DNA from: Pacificitalea manganoxidans
GTDB taxonomy: Bacteria > Pseudomonadota > Alphaproteobacteria > Rhodobacterales > Rhodobacteraceae
Length of the DNA: 64,000 nt
NCBI RefSeq assembly: GCF_002504165.1
Contig: NZ_CP021405.1
Span: forward strand, 62,001-126,000
Direction: 5' to 3'
The translations under genes and the position numbers were made by a program. Positions 57,559 to 64,000 of this stretch are shown piece by piece. Under the pieces are notes generated by a model. The model was given only the letters and a program-made list of their open reading frames with translations, did no database searches and was not told the origin of the DNA. Position 1 is the first letter of the stretch, and every line of letters starts with the position of its first letter.

Positions 57559-59607
57559 ATGGCCCCAGCACCCGACCCTAGTTCTCTTCCGCCGCGCGCC
57601 CCTGCGAGCCGCGCCGAGCGTCAGCACCGCGCCACGCCGATGCCGCTGCGATCGCGCGCCGCGCGGGCCTTTGCGGCGCTGTTTCTGACCTCGCCCCGGC
57701 GGCAGGTGCAGGGCTGGCTGGTGTGGCCCATGCGGCTCTATTGCGCGTCGCTGACGGTCTGGGTGCTATGGGCGGCGACGTTTGCCCGGCTCGATGCGCT
57801 GGCGCTGACGATCATCTTTCTGTGCCTGATCCTTGTGCCGTCCTTCCTGCTGGTAGGGGCGCGGTCGGGGGCCGATCCGCACCGCCCCTCATGGCTGGAC
57901 TGGGTGTTGTCATCGCTGGCGGGGGCGAGCGCGGTCTATTTCATCGCCCATATCCCCGAAACGGCGACCCGGATTTCGCTGTTCGACGCGCTGAATTGGC
58001 ATCAATTCCTGTTCGCCTCGATCATCATCGTGCTGACGCTGGAGATCACTCGCCGCACCGTGGGGCTGTTTCTGGCGGTGCTGGTGCTGAGCTTCATCGC
58101 CTATAACCTGTGGGGGCATCTGATCGACGGGCCGATGGGGCACGGGCTGATCACAGTGATGCATTTCGTCGATATCAACGTCTACACCTCCGACGGGCTG
58201 TTCGGCACGCCGGTGCGGGTGGCCGCGACCTATGCGTTCCTCTTCGTGCTGTTCGGCACGTTTCTGGAGCGCGCGGGCGGGGGGGATTTCTTCTTCGGGC
58301 TGGCGGCGGCGGTGTCGGGGCGCTCTCCGGGCGGGCCGGCAAAGGTGGCGGTCGTATCCTCGGCGCTGTTCGGGACCATGTCGGGATCGCCCACCTCGGA
58401 CGTCGTGGCGACCGGGTCCATCACCATCCCGATGATGAAGAAGCTGGGTTACAAACCCGCGCTCGCAGGCGGGGTCGAGGTCGCGGCCTCCACCGGCGGG
58501 TCGCTGTTGCCGCCGGTCATGGGGTCGGCCGCGTTCATCATGGCCGAGGTGACGGGGCTGTCCTATCTGGAGATCATCGTCGCGGCGCTGTTGCCTGCGG
58601 TGCTGTATTATGTCGGCGTGTTTTTGCAGGTGCATCTGCGCTCCGTCGCGCTGGATCTGCCGCCGCTTGACCGGGACACGGTGCCCAGCGTGGGTGAGAC
58701 GCTGCGCGCGGGCTGGCAATTCCTGATCCCGCTGGGCGGGCTGACCGCGATGCTGGTGATGGGCTATTCGCCGACGATGACGGCGGTGGTCGCCGCCGGG
58801 CTGGTCTGGTTCGTGGCGCTGTTTCGCCGCCGCACCCGGCTGGGGCTGAGCGGCACTATCGACGCGCTGGCCGAAAGCGCGATCCGCATGATCGGCGTCA
58901 CCGGCGCCTGCGCGGCGGCGGGGCTGGTCGTGGGCGGCATCACCATGACCGGGCTTGCGTCGAAATTCAGCTACATGGCGTTCGCGCTGGCGGGCGATAC
59001 GACGTTTTTCATCCTCGTGCTGTCGGCGGTGGTGACGATCATCCTCGGGCTCGGGATGCCGACGCCCTCGGCCTATGTGCTGGCCGCGGTGCTGGTGGGG
59101 CCGACGCTGGTCAACGAACTCGACCTGCCGGTGATGGGCGCGCATCTGTTCCTGCTCTATTTCGCGGTGATTTCCGCCATGACCCCGCCGGTGGCGGTGG
59201 CGTCCTATGCGGCGGCGGCGATATCGGGGGCCAATCCGCTGGTGATCTCGGTGATCGCCATGCGGCTGGCGGTGACCGCGTTCCTGATGCCGTTTGCCTT
59301 CATCGCCAATCCCGGCGTGCTGGCGCCGCTGGACAGTCTGGGCAATGCGGTGGGCGCGGCTTCGGTCATCATCGCCTGCATCGCCATCGCCGTTTCGCTG
59401 GAACTGGGCCGGGACCGGGCGCGCCCGTGGCGGCGGCTGATCGGGCCGGTCCTGTTTGCCACCGGCATCGCGCTGATCCTGCCATGGGCCGGGGCGAAGA
59501 TCATCGGATTAATCGCGCTTGTCGCACTCGTCGGCGCATCGCGCCTCGGCCCGCGGGACGCTCCCGCGCCGGCCTCTTTGAAGGAAAAGGACTCCAATGC
59601 TTATTGA
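57559..59607 (+). CDS. TRAP permease, fused DctQ-DctM (4TM/12TM)
   Basis: A 682-residue membrane protein in which the small and large TRAP subunits are fused, the usual partner of TAXI receptors. The N-terminal part has four helices; the DctM part shows VVSSALFGTMSGSPTSDVVA, TGSITIPMMKKLGYKPALAG, GGSLLPPVMGSAAFIMAEVT and GLGMPTPSAYVLAAVLVGPT. The ATG at 57559 is used; TTG 57547 is possible. Its 3' end overlaps nadC by 11 bases, so transport and phosphoribosylation are translationally coupled. Confidence 0.92.
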   Translation: MAPAPDPSSLPPRAPASRAERQHRATPMPLRSRAARAFAALFLTSPRRQVQGWLVWPMRLYCASLTVWVLWAATFARLDALALTIIFLCLILVPSFLLVGARSGADPHRPSWLDWVLSSLAGASAVYFIAHIPETATRISLFDALNWHQFLFASIIIVLTLEITRRTVGLFLAVLVLSFIAYNLWGHLIDGPMGHGLITVMHFVDINVYTSDGLFGTPVRVAATYAFLFVLFGTFLERAGGGDFFFGLAAAVSGRSPGGPAKVAVVSSALFGTMSGSPTSDVVATGSITIPMMKKLGYKPALAGGVEVAASTGGSLLPPVMGSAAFIMAEVTGLSYLEIIVAALLPAVLYYVGVFLQVHLRSVALDLPPLDRDTVPSVGETLRAGWQFLIPLGGLTAMLVMGYSPTMTAVVAAGLVWFVALFRRRTRLGLSGTIDALAESAIRMIGVTGACAAAGLVVGGITMTGLASKFSYMAFALAGDTTFFILVLSAVVTIILGLGMPTPSAYVLAAVLVGPTLVNELDLPVMGAHLFLLYFAVISAMTPPVAVASYAAAAISGANPLVISVIAMRLAVTAFLMPFAFIANPGVLAPLDSLGNAVGAASVIIACIAIAVSLELGRDRARPWRRLIGPVLFATGIALILPWAGAKIIGLIALVALVGASRLGPRDAPAPASLKEKDSNAY

Positions 59608-60433
59608 CCTGCGCAAGATCGACACGCTGATCGACCTGTGGTTCGACGAGGACAACAACTATTTCGACCTGACCGCCAAGATCATGGTCGATGACGATGC
59701 GGTTGCGAAATTCGGGATGAACACCCGCGAGGAGGTCGTGATTTCCGGCATCACCATCGCGGAACGGATTTTCAAGCGGCTCGATCCGGCCTGCACCTTT
59801 ACCGCCAGCGCCCGCGATGGCGAGCGGCTAGAGGCGGGCGTGACATTCGCCACCATCGAAGGCAACGCCCAGGCGCTGCTGACGGCGGAGCGCGTGGCGC
59901 TGAACCTGATGCAGCGCATGTGCGGCATCGCGGGCACCACCGCCGAGTATGTGCGCGAGATCGAGGGCACCGGCGCGTTTCTGGTCGATACCCGCAAAAC
60001 CACGCCGGGCCTGCGGATGCTGGAGAAATACGCGGTCACCTGCGGCGGCGGGCGCAATCACCGGCTGGGGCTCGATAACGGGATCATGCTGAAGGACAAC
60101 CACATCGCGGTTGCAGGCTCGATCAGCGCGGCGGTGGCGCGGGCCAAGGCACATGCGCCGATCCTGACCAAGATCGAGGTCGAATGCGACCGGGTGGAGC
60201 AGGTGTCCGAGGCGCTGGAGGCCGGGGCCGATGTCATCATGCTCGACAACATGACCAATGACGCAATGCGCGAGGCGGTGGCGCTGGTCGCCGGGCGGGT
60301 GCCGCTGGAATGTTCGGGCGGCGTGCGGCTCGACACCATCCGGGGCAAGGCCGAAACCGGGGTTGATTTCATCTCCGTCGGGCGCATCACGCAAAGCGCG
60401 CCTTGCGTCGATATCGGTCTGGACGACGTCTGA
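59597..60433 (+). CDS. nadC: Quinolinate phosphoribosyltransferase (NadC)
   Basis: Converts quinolinate and PRPP to nicotinate mononucleotide, CO2 and pyrophosphate. The 278-residue product has the family motifs: DTRKTTPGLRMLEKYAVTCG with the PRPP-binding Arg/Lys, GGGRNHRLGLDNGIMLKDNH, KIEVECDRVEQVSEALEAG, ADVIMLDNM and LECSGGVRLDTI. It overlaps the TRAP permease gene and is followed after three bases by a protein predicted to make PRPP. nadA and nadB are absent, so quinolinate is probably imported or made elsewhere. ModD-like use of another base is less likely but possible. Confidence 0.92.
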   Translation: MLIDLRKIDTLIDLWFDEDNNYFDLTAKIMVDDDAVAKFGMNTREEVVISGITIAERIFKRLDPACTFTASARDGERLEAGVTFATIEGNAQALLTAERVALNLMQRMCGIAGTTAEYVREIEGTGAFLVDTRKTTPGLRMLEKYAVTCGGGRNHRLGLDNGIMLKDNHIAVAGSISAAVARAKAHAPILTKIEVECDRVEQVSEALEAGADVIMLDNMTNDAMREAVALVAGRVPLECSGGVRLDTIRGKAETGVDFISVGRITQSAPCVDIGLDDV

Positions 60434-60436
60434 GCC

Positions 60437-62563
60437 ATGACCGGGACCGTAGCGCAGACCAGCTCCGACCATTTGCCGAAGGGCTCGCTGATCCTTGTCG
60501 CCGGGCCGTCAGGGGTGGGCAAGGACACGCTGATTGACGGGGCGCGGGCAGCGCTGGACGGGCTGCGGGCCTATGCCTTTGCCCGCCGCGTCATCACCCG
60601 TGACCCGGAGGCGGGCGGCGAGGATTACCACCCCGTCACCGAGCCGGAATTCGAACAGATGCGCCAGCGCGGGGCGTTTTTGCACCATTGGGACGCGCAT
60701 GGGCTGCGCTACGGTATTCCGGTCGTGGTGCGGCGCTGGCTGGAGGAAGGCACCCATGTCATCGTCAATGTCAGCCGCGCGGTGATCCCCCAGATCCGCG
60801 CGGTCTGGCCCGATACGCTGACCCTGCTGATCGATGCCTCGCCCGAGGTCGTCGCCGCCCGGCTGCGCGCGCGGGGCCGCGAAGCGCCGGACCAGATCGC
60901 GCGCAGGCTGGCCCGCGCCGCGACGGTGCCCGACGGGTCGGGGGCCGTGATCCGTATCCTCAATGACCGCAGCCCGGCAGAAGGCGTCCGCGCCTTTGTC
61001 GAGGCGGTGATGGGGGCGGCGGCGCCGCGGTTCTGCGCCCGACCCGCGCGGGTCGATCTGGGCGCGCGGGCGCTGTGCCTGCTGTCGGATATCCATCCCG
61101 CCACGGCGGGGCTGACCGCAGCCAGTGGCCGGGTCGAGATCCTTGCCCCTAACGGTGCGCGGGCGGTGGCGGAATTGGGCGTGCTGCGCGCGCCGCTGGG
61201 ACAGTCCGAGCCTGCGGAGGTCGCGGCGCTGAGCCCGGCCCTGATGGAACGGCTGATGCTTGCCCCCGGTGATCCGCTGGTGCTGGCCGCCGCGCCGTCG
61301 CCCGAGAGCCGCGCGATTTTGCAGCGCAAAGTGGCGGGCGGCACCCTGTCGGATGCCGAGATCGACGCCGTGGTGGGCGATATGGTGGCGGGCCGCTATT
61401 CGGAGGCCGAACTGGCGGGGTTCCTTGTCGCCGCCTCGCGCGATCTGGCGGCACCCGAGGTGATCGCCCTGACCCGCGCCCGCGCCGCCCGCGCCGCCCG
61501 GCAAAGCTGGCCGGGAGAGATCGTCGTCGACAAACATTCGATGGGCGGCATTCCGGGCAACCGCATCACGCCGATCATCATTCCCATCGTCACCGCGCTG
61601 GGGCTGACGATGCCGAAAACCTCGTCGCGCGCGATCACATCGGCCGCCGGCACTGCCGACGCGATGGAGGTGATCGCCCGCGTCGATCTGACCCCCGATG
61701 AACTGCACGCCTGCGTCACGGAAACGGGCGGCTGCATCGCATGGAACGGACGGCTGACCCATTCGCCGGTCGATCAGGTGATGAACGCGATCAACCGCCC
61801 GCTGGGGCTGCGGTCCACCCGGCTCGATGTGTCGTCGATCCTGTCAAAGAAGCTCGCCGCCGGATCGACCCATGTGCTGATCGACATGCCGGTGGGTCCG
61901 GAGGCCAAGACCCGCGATGCCGCCGATGCGCAGGACCTGGCGGATCTGTTCACCACCGTCGCCGAGGGTGTCGGCCTGTCGCTGAAGGTGATGCAGACCG
62001 ATGGCACCGGCCCCGTGGGGCGGGGCGTCGGCCCGGTGCTGGAGATGCGCGACGTTTTCGCGGTGCTGGAAGGCCGCCCTGACGCGCCGACCGATCTGCG
62101 GGACAAGGCGCTGCGTTACGCCGCCGAGATCCTGCATTGGGCTGCGGGCATGGGGGCGGCGGAGGCCGCTGACGCCGCCCGCGCCTGCCTCGACGAGGGG
62201 CGCGCGCTGGAGCAACTGCACCGCATCGCCGCGGCGCAGGGGCTGCTGGCCGAAACTCCGCCGCCGCCCGCGCCCTACACCGCCGAGATCACCGCCACGG
62301 GTGCGGGGCGGCTGATCGGGTTTGGTGTGCGGGCGGTATCGGGCTCGGCGCGGGCCGCAGGGGCACCGCGCGAACCGACTGCGGGGGTCGATCTGCTGGT
62401 GGGGCCGGGCGCGACGTTGGCACCGGGCACGCCGTTGCTGCGCATCCATGCCGCGACCCGGTTTGCGCTGGCCTCGGCAGAGGCGGTGGCGCGGGCCGCA
62501 TTGGCCGATGGCAGTCTGATGCGCCGCGATGACAGCGCGCCTGCCCCCTCCTGCGCCGGGTGA
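60437..62563 (+). CDS. Fusion: PhnN ribose-1,5-bisphosphokinase + NMP phosphorylase
   Basis: A 708-residue two-domain protein. Residues 1-190 are PhnN-like: P-loop GPSGVGKDTLIDGARA (24-39), RRVITRDPEAGGEDYHPVTE and HHWDAHGLRYGIPVVV; PhnN makes PRPP from ribose-1,5-bisphosphate and ATP. Residues about 200-708 match the AMP phosphorylase / type-2 thymidine phosphorylase family: VDKHSMGGIPGNRITPIIIP, PKTSSRAITSAAGTADAMEV and SILSKKLAAGSTHVLIDMPV. That family releases ribose-1,5-bisphosphate from NMPs, the exact PhnN substrate. The fusion should turn NMP into base plus PRPP for the adjacent NadC. Domain identities are strong; NMP preference is inferred. Confidence 0.9.
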   Translation: MTGTVAQTSSDHLPKGSLILVAGPSGVGKDTLIDGARAALDGLRAYAFARRVITRDPEAGGEDYHPVTEPEFEQMRQRGAFLHHWDAHGLRYGIPVVVRRWLEEGTHVIVNVSRAVIPQIRAVWPDTLTLLIDASPEVVAARLRARGREAPDQIARRLARAATVPDGSGAVIRILNDRSPAEGVRAFVEAVMGAAAPRFCARPARVDLGARALCLLSDIHPATAGLTAASGRVEILAPNGARAVAELGVLRAPLGQSEPAEVAALSPALMERLMLAPGDPLVLAAAPSPESRAILQRKVAGGTLSDAEIDAVVGDMVAGRYSEAELAGFLVAASRDLAAPEVIALTRARAARAARQSWPGEIVVDKHSMGGIPGNRITPIIIPIVTALGLTMPKTSSRAITSAAGTADAMEVIARVDLTPDELHACVTETGGCIAWNGRLTHSPVDQVMNAINRPLGLRSTRLDVSSILSKKLAAGSTHVLIDMPVGPEAKTRDAADAQDLADLFTTVAEGVGLSLKVMQTDGTGPVGRGVGPVLEMRDVFAVLEGRPDAPTDLRDKALRYAAEILHWAAGMGAAEAADAARACLDEGRALEQLHRIAAAQGLLAETPPPPAPYTAEITATGAGRLIGFGVRAVSGSARAAGAPREPTAGVDLLVGPGATLAPGTPLLRIHAATRFALASAEAVARAALADGSLMRRDDSAPAPSCAG

Positions 62564-62593
62564 GCGGGGCGGGGGGACTACCCCCGACCCCGC
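62564..62593. terminator. G/C hairpin between convergent operons
   Basis: Outer arms GCGGGG (62564-62569) and CCCCGC (62588-62593) with inner GGGGG/CCCCC pairing. It starts one base after the fusion gene stop and may end both convergent operons. No T-run. Confidence 0.4.
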
Positions 62594-62605
62594 AGCCTGC
62601 GGCGC

Positions 62606-63664
62606 TTAGTCCACCGCGCGGCGCAGCATCCCGAACAGGTCGCGCGGATCGTCGGGATCGGCGAGCATGTCGAGCGGCTCGAAAAACGCCGTGTCGCGCA
62701 CCAGGTCGGAGACATAGCGCAGGGCGCTGAAATCCTCGATCGCGAAGCCCACGGAATCGAACAGCGTGATCTGGCGCGGCTCGCGACGGCCCTCGGCCTC
62801 GCCGCGCATGACCTGCCACAGCTCGGTCACCGGGTGGTCGGGGTCCAGCTGCTGGATCTCGCCCTCGATCCGGGTCTGTTCGGGGTATTCCACGAAAATG
62901 TCGGACCGGCGCAGGATGTCGGCGTGCAATTCGGTCTTGCCCGGGCAATCGCCGCCGATGGCGTTGATATGCACGCCCGCGCCGACCATGTTGTCGGTCA
63001 GGATCGTGGCGTATTGTTTGTCCGCGGTGCAGGTGGTGATGATCTGCGCGCCCTGCACGGCCTCCTCCCCCGAGGCACAGCGGGTGACGGCAAAGCCTTC
63101 GGCCTCCAGATTGCGCGCGGCCTTGTCGGTGGCGGCGGGGTCTATGTCATAGAGCCGCAGATCGGTGATGCCGCAGATCGCGCGGAAGGCCATCGCCTGA
63201 AATTCGCACTGCGCGCCATTGCCGATCATCGCCATCACGGTCGCGTCGCGCGGCGCGAGGTAGCGTGCGACCAGCGCCGAGGTCGCCGCCGTGCGCAGCG
63301 CCGTCAGCACCGTCATTTCCGACAACAGCACCGGGTAGCCATTCGCGACCGAGGACAACACGCCAAAGGCGGTGACCGTCTGAAAGCCGCGCTTCATGTT
63401 GGCCGGGTGGCCGTTGACGTATTTGAAGCCGTAGTTCTCGCGGTCGGCGGTGGGCATCAGCTCGATCACGCCATCGGCGGAATGGCTGGCGATGCGCGGT
63501 GTCTTGTCGAACTCCGGCCAGCGCTTGAAATCCGCCTCGATGTAGTCGGCAAGCTCGGTCAGCAAGGTTTCGGCGCCCAGATGATTTACCAGACGCATCA
63601 TGTTGTCGACGCTGACGAACGGCACATAGGCGAGGGCGGAGGGGAGGGGGCGTTGCGTGGTCAT
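62606..63664 (-). CDS. Ornithine cyclodeaminase
   Basis: Converts ornithine to proline and ammonia using bound NAD+. The 352-residue protein has MPTADRENYGFKYVNGHPAN, the NAD motif MAMIGNGAQCEFQAMAFRAI (Rossmann), GVHINAIGGDCPGKTELHAD with the catalytic Asp, and FVEYPEQTRIEGEIQQL, closely similar to bacterial ornithine cyclodeaminases of about 350 residues. The ATG at 63664 overlaps the arginase stop, so arginine to ornithine to proline is encoded as one unit. It uses NAD+, which the convergent locus may help to supply. Confidence 0.93.
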   Translation of the reverse strand: MTTQRPLPSALAYVPFVSVDNMMRLVNHLGAETLLTELADYIEADFKRWPEFDKTPRIASHSADGVIELMPTADRENYGFKYVNGHPANMKRGFQTVTAFGVLSSVANGYPVLLSEMTVLTALRTAATSALVARYLAPRDATVMAMIGNGAQCEFQAMAFRAICGITDLRLYDIDPAATDKAARNLEAEGFAVTRCASGEEAVQGAQIITTCTADKQYATILTDNMVGAGVHINAIGGDCPGKTELHADILRRSDIFVEYPEQTRIEGEIQQLDPDHPVTELWQVMRGEAEGRREPRQITLFDSVGFAIEDFSALRYVSDLVRDTAFFEPLDMLADPDDPRDLFGMLRRAVD

Positions 63665-64000
63665 CACAGGCTCCGATGAACTGGGGTTTGGGGATGCGGC
63701 TGCGCATGCGGACGGGTGGGACGGTCCAGCACACGCCGCCCGAAAAGGCTGGCGGTAAGATCGGTGAGCAGGGTCGCGGTGCGCCCGCGCTCATCCAGAA
63801 ACGGGTTTAACTCCACCAGATCGAGCGAGGTGACGAGCCCGCTGTCATGCAGCACTTCCATGATCAGATGCGCCTCGCGGAAGGTCGCGCCACCGGGCAC
63901 CGTGGTGCCCACGGCGGGGGCAATGGCGGGGTCGAGGAAATCGACATCGAAGCTGAGATGCAGCAAGCCATCCGCCGCGCGCACCCGGTCGAGAAAGGCG
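63664..64000 (-). CDS. Arginase, 5' part beyond window
   Basis: Only the C-terminal 112 residues are inside the window; the frame is open to the right edge. [20 protein letters not shown] contains the metal-binding Asp-x-Asp and the conserved FLDP...GT, followed by [20 protein letters not shown] and [15 protein letters not shown]. These are arginase-type residues. It would hydrolyse arginine to ornithine and urea, feeding the coupled ornithine cyclodeaminase. Confidence 0.9.
   Translation of the reverse strand, partial: AFLDRVRAADGLLHLSFDVDFLDPAIAPAVGTTVPGGATFREAHLIMEVLHDSGLVTSLDLVELNPFLDERGRTATLLTDLTASLFGRRVLDRPTRPHAQPHPQTPVHRSL

Noticed and set aside
1-64000. tRNA, rRNA, transposase or phage genes
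   Set aside because: None seen on either strand; no terminal inverted repeats or integrase-like proteins were recognised.
62606-64000. Arginase/ornithine cyclodeaminase as part of the NAD locus
   Set aside because: They are on the opposite strand and convergent, separated by a hairpin; any link is only through NAD+ use.

Overview
The window is G+C-rich, densely coded DNA from an alphaproteobacterium, most likely a Rhodobacterales/Rhodobacteraceae member. The evidence is a complete repABC unit with two perfect repABC-type parS palindromes, a Rhodobacter-type PmtA after Psd and PssA, four tripartite carboxylate transporters (TRAP and TTT), an Irr-type ICE box in front of dps, and a recurring iron-gene box that resembles the Iron-Rhodo-box. 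The genus cannot be fixed from sequence alone. A repABC unit normally marks a plasmid or chromid, so the window is probably part of an extrachromosomal replicon, although it also carries a phospholipid-synthesis operon that is usually chromosomal.

Layout. 1-693: partial TTT substrate-binding protein. 1050-3179: psd-pssA-pmtA, the whole CDP-diacylglycerol to PS to PE to PC route. 3925-7764: a TRAP transporter overlapping a Tat-exported IroE-type esterase. 8004-17796: catecholate siderophore genes (YncE-like beta-propeller, EntE, stand-alone aryl carrier protein, EntF-like NRPS broken by a one-base frameshift, FepA-type receptor). 18173-21856: first ExbB-ExbD-ExbD-TonB operon with two paralogous secreted proteins. 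21863-26707: galM, GntR, AbrB-type membrane protein, 2-hydroxyacid dehydrogenase, PfpI protein. 26867-33283: repeats, DnaA box, repABC, parS sites, an unknown HTH protein and a phosphoesterase. 33268-36727: IclR, glcB, glcG. 36784-42689: GntR, ThDP enzyme, TctCBA. 42693-46510: MarR, second TonB system, hemP. 46606-49714: copper chaperone, Xre-RES toxin-antitoxin, an iron-box gene, dps. 49817-55910: DUF1289, glycosyltransferase, PqiABC-type lipid transport. 56324-62563: TAXI-TRAP transporter, nadC, and a PhnN/NMP-phosphorylase fusion. 62606-64000: ornithine cyclodeaminase and partial arginase.

Themes. Iron dominates: siderophore assembly, outer-membrane uptake, two TonB energy systems, hemin uptake and iron-protecting Dps. 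At least four of these promoters share one pseudo-palindromic box (consensus CYGAYYAWWWTRRTCRG), while dps has a perfect ICE box, which suggests two opposed iron-responsive circuits. The most original locus is 56324-62563. An NMP phosphorylase domain should release ribose-1,5-bisphosphate, the fused PhnN domain should convert it to PRPP, and the overlapping upstream gene product, quinolinate phosphoribosyltransferase, consumes PRPP; the transporter could supply the pyridine substrate. This looks like a self-contained nucleotide-to-NAD salvage module.

Limits. All calls come from reading the sequence and translations. No database search, structure prediction or expression data were used. I saw no tRNA, rRNA, CRISPR array or insertion sequence.
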